Notes under the pieces: model-generated
The model's database searches: none
Told to the model about the DNA's origin: nothing
The model's input: the letters and a program-made list of their open reading frames with translations, nothing else
Program-made: the position numbers and the translations under genes
Origin: Nitrospinota bacterium
Lineage (GTDB): Bacteria > UBA8248
DNA: 14,160 bases
Reading direction: 5' to 3'
Assembly: GCA_029937135.1 (NCBI GenBank)
Contig: JAPYQX010000040.1
Span: forward strand, 1-14,160
In this document: piece after piece, positions 7,540 through 14,031 of the stretch
Layout: every line of letters begins with the position of its first letter
Numbering within the stretch: position 1 is the first letter of the stretch

Positions 7540-7577
7540 CCGTCCCCCGAGGAGGAGGGGGACTATTTGCGAATTGA

Positions 7578-8885
7578 CTAGAAGTTCGCCTGCAGCCTCG
7601 CGCCGAGGATGGTTACGTCGTCGAGGGTCTTGCTGCCGTTGCGGTCGTCGATGAACTGCACGATGCCGCTGAGCTGAAAGTTGTCGTTGAAAAACCAGTT
7701 GTAGTAGCCCTCGACGAAATTTTCCTCGGTCGAGCGGCTGCCGAAGTCGCGCTTGGTCGGCGTAATCTGGCTGTAGGCGAGACCGATGACATCATCCGGG
7801 CGGGTGGACCAGAAGTTGCCCACGGAGAGCTGGCCTCCCATGCTCCAGGAAGTGCGCGTGGTGTATGCCGTGTTGCCGGTATCCCGGTAGCCGAGGCGGA
7901 AGAACAGGCCAAGGCCCTTGGCCACCTCCTGATCGAAGCTGAAGCCCGCGCCCATCGCGGTATAATCCTCCACCGCGCCGAAGCGGCTCCTGATCCGCTT
8001 GCCATTGCCGTCGAATGTGCCCCAGAAGCGATAGGCGCCCGGGCGGCCCAGGAACTTCGAGGTGAAGCCCACCTCGAGAGCCCCGAAGACGTGTTCGAAT
8101 ATACGGTTCGTTGTGTTCGTATCTCCGTCCGGGTCCTGGCTCATCGCCACCGCCTCGAGATTAACCAGACCCGGAATCAGGCTGAAACCGAGCCGGACAC
8201 CGGGTCCGTTGCCGGGTGCCGTAAGGACGCCGTTGTTCACCAGGCCACCGCTCAGGAACTGGGTCGATGAATCCCCGGCGTAGGCGTTCCCGTCGATGTA
8301 GTTGGTCGCGTCGATTTTACCCACCGTAAAGGTGAGCCGCTCGTTCCAGAGCACACCCTCCAGGTAGGCCTCGAGAATCGTCACCGCGTCGTTCGTCGTC
8401 CCGAGGTCGTCGTTCACACCGTGCAGGTTGGTGAAAATGTCCGGCCCGTTGCCCCCGATGGCCTCAAGGTCGAGGACGACCTTCCAATCCTTCATCGGCT
8501 CATACTCGAAAATCAGGTCGAACGAGCCGCCCGAGAAACCGTCGTCTCCGCCCTCGGTCTTGGACGAAACGCCCGAGGTTCCCTGGATGATGCCCGTAAC
8601 GCCGCCCGAGATGGAGACCTTGGAGAGCCCCTCGACGGCCTTCTTGAGGGGAGCGACCTCCGCCTCCTGCCTGGCCATTTTGGATTTTTGCGCCTTTTGC
8701 TCGGCCTGCACCCTGTCGAGCTGACTCTTCACGGCCTCGAGCGCCTTCTGAAGAGCCTCGATCTGTTTTTGAAGCGTTCCCACGCTCTGCCCCCGCGCCG
8801 GGAGCGGAGCAAAAATCAGCACCCCGGCGGCCAGAGCCGCCACGGAAAACACCGCTGCCGCCTTTCGGAATCCATTTAATCTCAC
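7578..8885 (-). CDS. OprB-like outer-membrane porin with N-terminal coiled coil
   Basis: 435-residue porin, starting at GTG 8885 because AGGAAG lies 9 nt upstream and a clean signal peptide follows (MRLNGFRK, hydrophobic AAAVFSVAALAAGVLIF, then PLPARG). Upstream ATG codons in the same open frame (8939 and further) have no such support. Residues about 35-87 form a heptad-like coiled coil (TLQKQIEALQKALEAVKSQL...), which in trimeric porins stands in the periplasm. The rest alternates as amphipathic beta strands rich in Gly and aromatic residues, and ends in RLQANF with the terminal Phe expected of outer-membrane barrels. The C-terminal part RPDDVIGLAYSQ, then EGYYNWFFNDNFQLSGIVQF, matches the carbohydrate-selective OprB family pattern. 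It probably admits sugars or other small polar solutes; the exact specificity is not readable. It is monocistronic, with a strong terminator behind it. Confidence 0.88.
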   Translation of the reverse strand: MRLNGFRKAAAVFSVAALAAGVLIFAPLPARGQSVGTLQKQIEALQKALEAVKSQLDRVQAEQKAQKSKMARQEAEVAPLKKAVEGLSKVSISGGVTGIIQGTSGVSSKTEGGDDGFSGGSFDLIFEYEPMKDWKVVLDLEAIGGNGPDIFTNLHGVNDDLGTTNDAVTILEAYLEGVLWNERLTFTVGKIDATNYIDGNAYAGDSSTQFLSGGLVNNGVLTAPGNGPGVRLGFSLIPGLVNLEAVAMSQDPDGDTNTTNRIFEHVFGALEVGFTSKFLGRPGAYRFWGTFDGNGKRIRSRFGAVEDYTAMGAGFSFDQEVAKGLGLFFRLGYRDTGNTAYTTRTSWSMGGQLSVGNFWSTRPDDVIGLAYSQITPTKRDFGSRSTEENFVEGYYNWFFNDNFQLSGIVQFIDDRNGSKTLDDVTILGARLQANF

Positions 8886-8894
8886 GCCGGTTAT

Positions 8895-8900
8895 CTTCCT
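8895..8900 (-). promoter_or_regulatory. Ribosome binding site fixing the GTG start of the porin
   Basis: AGGAAG on the minus strand, 9 nt before GTG 8885. It decides for this non-ATG start over the upstream in-frame ATG at 8939, and the signal peptide beginning at 8885 agrees. Confidence 0.7.
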
Positions 8901-9143
8901 AAAAATGCGAACCCGAAAAATAAATTGAAAGAGAAGCATACGCGGCCGGCGCCGCCAAATATACCAGACAATCAGGAGGAAGCGCCTTCCGGCGCTCCGC
9001 TCTGTGTCATTTGTGTACTGGGGAGATGGTAGGCCCGGAATGTTTCGGCCCGGTTTCGAGTAAATTTCAGGACTGTAAAATGAGCGCGGGCCGGGAAAAA
9101 ACGCGGATGAGGGGCAGCCCTGGAGAACGATACCCACACCTGT

Positions 9144-9173
9144 TTGACACCCCTCGAAGCGGCGTGCTAGCAA
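9144..9173 (+). promoter_or_regulatory. Candidate promoter for the cyclase-family gene
   Basis: A perfect TTGACA (9144-9149) is followed after 18 nt by TAGCAA (9168-9173), a weak -10 match. It would give a leader of about 110 nt. The -35 is good and the -10 poor, so an activator or an alternative promoter is possible. Confidence 0.35.
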
Positions 9174-9291
9174 AGGGCGGTTTTGCGAAAACTTTATCCA
9201 TCCGGCGCGAAGGGAAAATCGCGCGCCCATCAAAACACTGCCGTGCCGCTACATCGGCCGTACGGCTGGTCCTCATATAAGGAGTAAAACG

Positions 9292-10071
9292 ATGGCCCGA
9301 AAATTCGTCGATCTCAGCATCCCGCTTCAAAATGCCCCCATGGAGAATAATCCCACCGTCATCCAGTACATCTCGCATACCGAGCTCGGCCGCTCGCGGA
9401 CCAAGGCCTACAAATTCCCGGACACGAGCTATTTCCCCGATCACATGCACTGCGCCACCGAAAACATCACGTCCATCAGCACCCACAGCGGCACCCATCT
9501 CGACTCGCCCTATCACTACGGCCCCGAGTGTGAAGGGTCGCCCTCGAAGACGGTCGATCTCGTTCCGCTGGAGTGGTGCTACGGGGACGGAGTGGTGCTC
9601 GACTTTCACGACGCCGAGCGCGGCCACAACATCACCGTGGACGAGGTGAAGGCGAAAGTCGCCTCCCTCGAGGCGAAAGGCTACAAGCTCAAACCGATAG
9701 ACATCGTTCTCATCCGCACGGATCACACGAAGAACTACCTCTACACCCCCGATTTCGAGCAGACCCACCCCGGCATGAGTGTTGACGCCACGGCCTGGCT
9801 CTGCGAGGAGTGCGGAATAAAGGTGATGGGGATCGACGCATGGGGCTTCGACATCCCCACCAGCAAAATGGCCAAGCTGCGCCTCGAGGGAAACACCAAG
9901 GACTTCTTCGGGAGCCACTACTACGGCCGCGGCAAGGAGTACATCCACGCCGAGAAGCTCACGAATCTCGACCAGCTTCCCGAGTTCGGCTTCACGGTCT
10001 CGATGTTCCCGATCAAGCTCGAGCGGGCGAGCGGCGGCTGGATTCGCGCGGTGGCGATTATCGAAGAATAA
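9292..10071 (+). CDS. Cyclase-family metal hydrolase (kynurenine formamidase-like)
   Basis: 259-residue protein of the cyclase superfamily that includes KynB and polyketide/isatin-type hydrolases. The hallmark metal motif HxGTHxDxPxH is intact as HSGTHLDSPYH (65-75), with His65, His69, Asp71 and His75. Other typical parts are the N-terminal FVDLSIPLQNAPM, DIVLIRTDH, the HPGMSVDATAWLCEECGIKVMGIDAWGFD block and the C-terminal GGWIRAVAII. No signal peptide is seen, so it is cytoplasmic. An AAGGAG site 7 nt before ATG 9292 makes the start secure. No kynurenine or tryptophan pathway gene lies near, so I would not call it kynurenine formamidase; hydrolysis of another amide, lactone or cyclic imide is as likely. 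It stands alone, ends in a bidirectional terminator, and is divergent from the porin. Confidence 0.93.
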   Translation: MARKFVDLSIPLQNAPMENNPTVIQYISHTELGRSRTKAYKFPDTSYFPDHMHCATENITSISTHSGTHLDSPYHYGPECEGSPSKTVDLVPLEWCYGDGVVLDFHDAERGHNITVDEVKAKVASLEAKGYKLKPIDIVLIRTDHTKNYLYTPDFEQTHPGMSVDATAWLCEECGIKVMGIDAWGFDIPTSKMAKLRLEGNTKDFFGSHYYGRGKEYIHAEKLTNLDQLPEFGFTVSMFPIKLERASGGWIRAVAIIEE

Positions 10072-10108
10072 GCCGGGTATTTTCACGGCCGTATCCGGAC
10101 ACAGAACG

Positions 10109-10149
10109 AAAAAAAGCCCCTGTGAGGCACCGCCTCGTGGGGGCTTTTT
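10109..10149. terminator. Bidirectional intrinsic terminator between converging cyclase and cytochrome genes
   Basis: AAAAAGCCCC (10111-10120) pairs with GGGGCTTTTT (10140-10149), and GAGGC (10124-10128) pairs with GCCTC (10132-10136) inside. A-tracts on one side and T-tracts on the other allow termination in both directions. It lies 37 nt after the cyclase stop and 17 nt beyond the cytochrome stop. Confidence 0.88.
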
Positions 10150-10166
10150 CGCGGAAACCTTCCGGG

Positions 10167-10787
10167 TTAGTTATGCACCTCCGCTCTCGCGGGCATCTGG
10201 GCGTGATCGCCTCCGTCACGATGACCACCCTTGAGGCTTTCCAAGTAGGCAACGAGAGCAAGCGCCTCCTGGAGGCCTATCGAATCGCTGTAATTCGGCA
10301 TGATCGAGGGGCCATTCTTGATATAACCGGGGCCTTTCACGATAACCCGGTTGGGGTTGACGATTGACTCGAAGAAATATTCCGCGTCGCCTTGCATCGA
10401 GCCCATCTCGGTGAGATCGGGGCCCACATTCGCGGGAACGGCATCCCCCTTGGGAAATTTTTCGCCGTCAATGTTGTGGCACGAGTAGCACTCCATCTTG
10501 GCGAATACGTCGCGCCCCTCTTCGGGGTCTCCCTTCGGAATCCGGAAGCGCCAGCCGGGAGGCGTCCCCCCGTTGGCATGCAAGGCCTCCATCGTCGTAT
10601 AGATGGTCTTGCCGGCCTTATCCCCTGCCTGCGCTTTCTCATTCATTCCGTGGCTGTCCTTGGCCTCTTCGCCGTGACCACTTTTTGAGCCATGCATGTC
10701 CATCATCATCCCGTGGCCATGCCCCCGGGCGCCGCCGCCCGCCTCGGCCCGCATGTAACCCGCTCCCGCCACCAGAATCGCCAACAA
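10167..10787 (-). CDS. Mono-haem c-type cytochrome with His/Met-rich N-terminal segment; signal peptide start out of frame
   Basis: The open frame runs from a TTG at 10787, about 206 residues. It contains the haem-c site CYSCH (10476-10490) in EGRDVFAKMECYSCHNIDGE, the class I pattern VGPDLTEMG, and a distal ligand Met in the PSIMPNYS segment, so it is a periplasmic electron carrier. Before the haem domain lies GHGHGMMMDMHGSKSGHGEE, a likely copper- or cobalt-type metal-binding stretch. A short His-rich tail ends the protein. The frame upstream of 10787 encodes the missing front of a signal peptide (KKKKILSLAAAGLLAILVAG). The only ATG with a good ribosome site (GAGGAG, ATG 10830) is one base out of frame, separated by an A8 tract. 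Either the gene is frameshifted, or slippage or the TTG is used. It lies downstream of the small His-rich protein on the same strand. Confidence 0.88.
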   Translation of the reverse strand: MLAILVAGAGYMRAEAGGGARGHGHGMMMDMHGSKSGHGEEAKDSHGMNEKAQAGDKAGKTIYTTMEALHANGGTPPGWRFRIPKGDPEEGRDVFAKMECYSCHNIDGEKFPKGDAVPANVGPDLTEMGSMQGDAEYFFESIVNPNRVIVKGPGYIKNGPSIMPNYSDSIGLQEALALVAYLESLKGGHRDGGDHAQMPARAEVHN

Positions 10788-10815
10788 ACCGGCTGCCGCC
10801 AGTGAAAGAATTTTC

Positions 10816-10823
10816 TTTTTTTT
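10816..10823 (-). other. A8 homopolymer that breaks the reading frame of the cytochrome signal peptide
   Basis: On the minus strand ATG 10830 reads ATG CAC G, then eight A, then G. With seven A the frame would become MHEKKKILSLAAAGLLAILV, a textbook signal peptide running straight into the cytochrome. With eight A the ATG frame diverges into unrelated sequence. This may be an assembly error, a phase-variable tract, or a transcriptional slippage site. Confidence 0.75.
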
Positions 10824-10857
10824 CGTGCATCCCGTGTCTCCTCGTGAAACAAACCGC

Positions 10858-10889
10858 CCGGAGGCCTCCGGTTTGACTTCTCAAACCGG
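10858..10889 (-). promoter_or_regulatory. Overlapping, mutually exclusive leader hairpins before the cytochrome
   Basis: CCGGTTTGA (10868-10876) and TCAAACCGG (10881-10889) form a perfect 9-bp stem with a 4-nt loop. A 14-bp perfect palindrome CCGGAGGCCTCCGG (10858-10871) shares four of its bases, so both hairpins cannot form together. Neither is followed by a T tract, so this is not a terminator. The CCTCC could pair with the AGGAG ribosome site a few bases downstream. Confidence 0.45.
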
Positions 10890-11001
10890 CTTCCGGCCAA
10901 AAAGAAAAAATCAGATTAATTTCAACACCAAATATGTGCAATTCAAACGGAAATTCCGGACTGCTGCTATGGAGGAGGCGCTCTTTCGTGGGTGGCGAAA
11001 T

Positions 11002-11319
11002 TTAAATCGGGGAATTCCGGATGTTTACAGCCATCTCCTCCGGAACTCCCGCCGCCAAGAGGACCGGCACACCAGGGATTACAGCCGCGTCCGGATGGAT
11101 GGCCTGGAGGCCGGCGGGAGAGGCGGGCTTCGGCGCCAGTGAAATGCAATCCGTCTCGTTGTCATGCCCGGACTCGGACCGGGTGTGACTTGAGGCCATT
11201 TCATGGGATTCGTTCATGGCGTGGACGCTACAAGGCGCCGCCGCCATCGCTAGAATCAAGACCGGCAGTGCGGTGATAAAAATTCCGGAAGTCCTTTTTT
11301 CGGCTCTTTGAACCATCAT
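11002..11319 (-). CDS. Small exported His-rich protein of unknown function
   Basis: 105 residues from ATG 11319 (ATG 11316 is equally possible), with GGGAG a few bases upstream. The frame is open to 11460, but homology-free sequence and the position of the signal peptide argue for the internal start. A charged N-terminus (QRAEKR) and a hydrophobic run (IFITALPVLILAMAAAP) end at SVHA, a plausible signal peptidase site. The mature part opens with NESHEMASSHTRSESGHDNE, with three His and several Glu/Met that could bind a divalent metal. It continues with a Pro/Ala/Val-rich tail. Codon choice favours G/C in the third position, as in neighbouring genes. I do not recognise a family. It is divergent from cbtB and upstream of the His/Met-rich cytochrome, so a periplasmic metal-handling role is a reasonable guess only. 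Confidence 0.6.
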   Translation of the reverse strand: MMVQRAEKRTSGIFITALPVLILAMAAAPCSVHAMNESHEMASSHTRSESGHDNETDCISLAPKPASPAGLQAIHPDAAVIPGVPVLLAAGVPEEMAVNIRNSPI

Positions 11320-11568
11320 CCACTCCCGGAAAACTTCCCCCTCGACTCGGGGGTGGCCACCCCGAAGGGGGATGGCTCCAATAACATGAATATAGGAGCA
11401 TTTTATCTCGAAGGCTCGTAATTTCCTCTTTTTTGCACCTCTTAATGCCAATTTTCCCAATCCTTCTTCCCCTCCTCGGCAAAAAGGTTTTGAGCCTCGG
11501 CCGTTTGTGTTAGGTTTGAGATATCTTTACTGAAATTGCCCATGAATTTGCATTACAGGAGCGTTGAC
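11320..11568. other. Divergent regulatory region between the His-rich protein and cbtB
   Basis: This 249-bp spacer must hold promoters for both directions. A GC-rich hairpin-like block lies at 11337-11372 (CCCC/GGGG arms around TGGCCA) in the leader of the minus-strand gene. The cbtB side is AT-rich. I looked for the conserved cobalamin riboswitch boxes on the cbtB side and did not find them. Confidence 0.5.
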
Positions 11569-11757
11569 ATGACGCACGTTTTATCTTCCCTGAAGCATCT
11601 CGTTTTATCGGACACCGCCGTTCGCCAAATCGCGCCCGCTCTCGCGGCTGGCCTGCTGGGCATCGCGCTGCTCTACGGTGTGGCCTTCGCACAGCCCGAG
11701 CTTCTCCACGATGCCGCACACGACGTGAGACACTCGTTCGCTTTCCCTTGCCACTAG
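11569..11757 (+). CDS. cbtB: CbtB, small subunit of a putative cobalt transporter
   Basis: 62-residue protein with one transmembrane helix (about 22-42, IAPALAAGLLGIALLYGVAF). Its conserved His-rich C-terminus has His47, His51 and His55 and ends in FPCH. This matches the CbtB family, where the tail is thought to bind cobalt. The start at ATG 11569 has AGGAG 7 nt upstream; an earlier in-frame ATG at 11536 lacks this. The family is known chiefly from comparative genomics as a B12-linked cobalt uptake system with CbtA, whose gene begins 13 nt downstream. Confidence 0.92.
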   Translation: MTHVLSSLKHLVLSDTAVRQIAPALAAGLLGIALLYGVAFAQPELLHDAAHDVRHSFAFPCH

Positions 11758-11770
11758 GAGGGAGACGCAC

Positions 11771-12427
11771 ATGTTCCGGCGAATCGTTTTCGCGGCGGCC
11801 ATCGCCGGCCTTCTGGCCGGTGTGTTCATATCCGCGGTCCAGGCGGTGCGGGTGATTCCGCTCATCCTCGAGGCTGAAACCTACGAGACCCCTGCTCCGG
11901 CAGTTCCCACTACGGACGAGTCGGCCGGAGGCGCTTCGGTCGATCTTTCGCGCACCGCTCTCACCGCCGTATCGAATATCCTCGCCGCAATCGCGTTCGC
12001 CCTGCTGCTCATCGCGGGGTTCGTCCTGCGCGGCGGAGTGGACTGGCGAAAGGGCATCCTCTGGGGGCTGGGCGGTTTCGCGGTCTTCAGCCTCGCCCCC
12101 TCGCTGGGGCTACCCCCTGAGCTTCCGGGCACTTTCGCCGCGATGTTGAAAGACAGGCAGGGTTGGTGGCTGCTCACGGTGGCGCTGACGGCGGGCGGCC
12201 TCGCCCTTGTTGCCTTCGCACCTGGCTGGGGCTGGAAAGCCCTTGGCGCGGCGCTCATCGCCCTTCCCCACCTCATCGGCGCGCCCCAGCCCGCTCAGCA
12301 CGGAGGGCTGGCCCCCGAGGCCATGATGCAACAGTTCGTCATTGCGACGCTGGTGACCTCGGGGCTGTTCTGGGCCCTCCTCGGAGGCCTGTCCAGCTAC
12401 CTCTTCGAGCGCTTCGAAAAAGCCTGA
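11771..12427 (+). CDS. cbtA: CbtA, membrane subunit of a putative cobalt transporter
   Basis: 218-residue polytopic membrane protein of the CbtA family. The N-terminal helix and loop FAAAIAGLLAGVFISAVQAV followed by RVIPLILEAETYE is characteristic. About four further hydrophobic helices follow: near AVSNILAAIAFALLLIAGFV, ILWGLGGFAVFSLAPSLGL, WWLLTVALTAGGLALVAFAP and the C-terminal FVIATLVTSGLFWALLGGLS. The conserved PPELPG and PHLIGAPQP loops are present. The ribosome site GGAGG overlaps the cbtB stop (TAGGAGG), so the two genes are translationally linked. It forms the presumed permease with CbtB. Cobalt specificity is a family-level prediction, not something shown by this sequence. Confidence 0.94.
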   Translation: MFRRIVFAAAIAGLLAGVFISAVQAVRVIPLILEAETYETPAPAVPTTDESAGGASVDLSRTALTAVSNILAAIAFALLLIAGFVLRGGVDWRKGILWGLGGFAVFSLAPSLGLPPELPGTFAAMLKDRQGWWLLTVALTAGGLALVAFAPGWGWKALGAALIALPHLIGAPQPAQHGGLAPEAMMQQFVIATLVTSGLFWALLGGLSSYLFERFEKA

Positions 12428-12431
12428 AATC

Positions 12432-12782
12432 ATGCCCGCGGGTGAAACCGATCACCGTCCCTGGGGCCATTACACCGTCCTCGCCGACGAGCCCGATCAC
12501 AAGGTCAAGCGCATCACCGTCGAACCCGGCCAGCGCCTCTCGCTCCAGCGCCATGCCCACCGCTCCGAACACTGGTTCGCAGTCTCGGGCGAGGGCATCG
12601 TCACCTGGGACGATGAGGAAATTAACTTCTCCCCCGGCCAGGCGGTGGACCTGCCCCAGGGCTGCTGGCACCGCGTCCGGAACGATGGGGCCGAGCCCTT
12701 CGTTTTCATCGAGGTGCAGCGGGGAACCTACTTCGGCGAGGACGACATCGAGCGCAAGGAAGACGACTACGGCAGGGCGTGA
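12432..12782 (+). CDS. Stand-alone mannose-6-phosphate isomerase-type cupin
   Basis: 116-residue single cupin matching the C-terminal isomerase domain of bifunctional ManC/AlgA proteins, but with no nucleotidyltransferase domain. Landmarks are RPWGHYTVL (9-17), VKRITVEPGQRLSLQRHAHR (25-44, His41 and His43), SEHWFAVSGEGIV, VDLPQGCWHRVRN (72-84, His80) and the C-terminal IEVQRGTYFGEDDIERKEDDYGR. The likely metal ligands are present, so it may be active as a sugar-phosphate isomerase; a binding or regulatory role is the alternative. It starts 4 nt after the cbtA stop with a weak ribosome site, so it probably rides on the cbtBA transcript. That is an unusual partner for a metal transporter. Confidence 0.93.
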   Translation: MPAGETDHRPWGHYTVLADEPDHKVKRITVEPGQRLSLQRHAHRSEHWFAVSGEGIVTWDDEEINFSPGQAVDLPQGCWHRVRNDGAEPFVFIEVQRGTYFGEDDIERKEDDYGRA

Positions 12783-12803
12783 AGCCTCTCAAAAACACCG
12801 CAC

Positions 12804-12842
12804 AAAAAAACCGCCCTGCGGCGCGAAGCCACGAGGCGGTTC
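12804..12842 (-). terminator. Intrinsic terminator of the bicupin gene
   Basis: On the minus strand AACCGCC (12842-12836 region) pairs with GGCGGTT, followed by seven T (12810-12804). The loop carries a short internal GGC/GCC stem. It lies about 35 nt beyond the bicupin stop and may also stop the converging cbtBA transcript less efficiently. Confidence 0.82.
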
Positions 12843-12876
12843 AAGATTCTTTTCTTCGAGAAATATTTCCTTCGGC

Positions 12877-13872
12877 CTATCCCTTCAAGTCGGAATAATC
12901 CCGGTGATAATCCGGCGGCGGAGCGTCGGGCTGGCCCTGGACGACATGGAGCTTGCCCCACTCGCGCCCCGCGTTCCGGAAGCCGCGCTGAACCCCCGGC
13001 GGCACCCAGCAGGCGTCCCAGGGGTCGAGAATCTCCTGGTGATACCCGCCAGCCGCGTCGAGCCAGAACACCGCCCACCGGCCCTCCAGCACGATGAACA
13101 TCTCCTCGAAGGGGTGATCGTGGAGCGGCGCGCCCGTTCCGTTCCGGTTCTCGTTGATGACGAAGGCCACCTCGCCCCCGTCGAGGGAGGGCGGCGCCCC
13201 CGCCCCCTCGCGGTCTCCGCCCACCTCCCCGATGTAGCGGCGGATTCCCCGCACCCCCTCGGGCAGGTCCGTCTCGCGGTAGACCTTGAAATTCAACTCG
13301 CACTCCTCGTAGCGGACAACCTGGGTGGCCGGGTCGATCAGAGGCACTGGGGCATGAGGCTCCGTCCGCGCCCCCTCGGGCAGCCCCTCGCGGTTGCTCT
13401 CGTGATAGACGGGGTATTCGTAATTCCCCTGCCCATGAAGAAAATAAAGATAGCCGTCCTCTTTCCCGACGTTCTTGAACCCGCGCATGATCCCCGGATG
13501 AATCCGAATCGCATCGTAGAGGCCCAGGACCACGCTTTTTCTCGCCTTAGATTCCGGGTCCTCCCAGTAGATCTCGAACTCCCCGTCCCAGACCATGAAA
13601 TATTCCTCGTCACGGTGGTCGTGAAGCGGCGCGCCGTTTCCGGGGGGCGTCATCGCGACGCCGTTCGAGAAATCCCACCCCGGCAGCGGCGAGCGGCTCG
13701 GGCTTCCGGGGACGCTCCCGATATACCGGTAGAGCGCCCGGTGGTTCCCCTCCGCGCCCGACTCGTGATACTCACTCCAGCTCGGCACGATCTCGGCGAA
13801 GCGGATGATGGTGACGGGCGCGGCGACGGTGCCGGGTTGCGGCGCGGTCTTTGACAGGCTCGAATCGCTCAT
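12877..13872 (-). CDS. Bicupin protein, function unknown
   Basis: 331 residues with two cupin domains that look like a tandem duplication. Repeat one has GNGAPLHDHRDEEYFMVWDG (78-97) and IHPGIMRGFKNVG (124-136). Repeat two has GTGAPLHDHPFEEMFIVLEG (245-264) and VPPGVQRGFRNAG (290-302). Each repeat ends in a Gly-Gln-rich strand (HGQGN and VQGQPD). Both keep the motif-1 HxHxxxE metal ligands (His84, His86, Glu90 and His251, His253, Glu257). Both carry Arg where motif 2 usually has its His. No signal peptide is seen, so it is cytoplasmic. ATG 13872 has a GGGGAGAG site upstream. Dioxygenase-like catalysis or sugar/ligand binding are both open; I cannot name a substrate. It is monocistronic, with a terminator behind it and another just upstream. 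Confidence 0.9.
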   Translation of the reverse strand: MSDSSLSKTAPQPGTVAAPVTIIRFAEIVPSWSEYHESGAEGNHRALYRYIGSVPGSPSRSPLPGWDFSNGVAMTPPGNGAPLHDHRDEEYFMVWDGEFEIYWEDPESKARKSVVLGLYDAIRIHPGIMRGFKNVGKEDGYLYFLHGQGNYEYPVYHESNREGLPEGARTEPHAPVPLIDPATQVVRYEECELNFKVYRETDLPEGVRGIRRYIGEVGGDREGAGAPPSLDGGEVAFVINENRNGTGAPLHDHPFEEMFIVLEGRWAVFWLDAAGGYHQEILDPWDACWVPPGVQRGFRNAGREWGKLHVVQGQPDAPPPDYHRDYSDLKG

Positions 13873-13909
13873 GGCAGCTCTCCCCTCCCTTTCAGCGGGT
13901 TAATCCACT

Positions 13910-13949
13910 AACCATTGTCCGTCGTGAACCATTATCCGGCCTGCGCAGG
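13910..13949 (-). repeat. Direct repeat and palindrome in the bicupin promoter region
   Basis: AACCATT occurs at 13910-13916 and 13927-13933, a 17-bp period. A 10-bp palindrome CCTGCGCAGG (13940-13949) lies beside them. They sit 38-77 bp upstream of the bicupin start, where operators would be expected. The repeat units are short, so chance is a real alternative. Confidence 0.3.
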
Positions 13950-13970
13950 ACGCCGGCGAAATTCATTCCC

Positions 13971-14008
13971 AAAAACAAACCGCCCCGGGGCGCGGGCCAC
14001 GGGGCGGT
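13971..14008 (-). terminator. Intrinsic terminator of the aminotransferase gene
   Basis: ACCGCCCC (13979-13986) pairs with GGGGCGGT (14001-14008). On the minus strand the stem is followed by TTTGTTTTT. It lies 23 nt after the aminotransferase stop codon and isolates the bicupin from it. Confidence 0.85.
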
Positions 14009-14031
14009 CGGTTATTTCATGTCCGGCCGGG

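Larger units (their letters stand above)
8886..9291. other. Divergent intergenic region between porin and cyclase
   Basis: About 400 bp with no convincing gene; open frames here lack homology and ribosome sites. It must hold promoters for both genes. I see a perfect 6-bp-stem hairpin AGCGCC-TTCC-GGCGCT at 8981-8996 on the porin side. A 10-bp palindrome GCCGTACGGC lies at 9257-9266, within the cyclase leader just before its ribosome site. I could not find a clear porin promoter. Confidence 0.6.

Noticed and set aside
9067..10086. 339-codon minus-strand open frame opposite the cyclase gene
   Set aside because: It is the antisense of a gene with intact family motifs, has no recognisable domain, and is the usual long shadow frame of GC-rich DNA.
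10868..10889. Terminator for the small His-rich gene
   Set aside because: The hairpin is strong, but no T tract follows it in either direction.
11320..11460. Longer N-terminus for the small His-rich protein
   Set aside because: The internal ATG at 11319 has a ribosome site and begins a signal peptide; a longer form would bury it.
11376..11568. Cobalamin riboswitch before cbtB
   Set aside because: Searched by eye for the conserved boxes on both strands and found none; a covariance search is still needed.
12163..13854. 563-codon plus-strand open frame across cbtA, the cupin and the antisense of the bicupin
   Set aside because: It crosses three well-supported genes in a wrong frame, with Arg/Pro-rich sequence and no domain.
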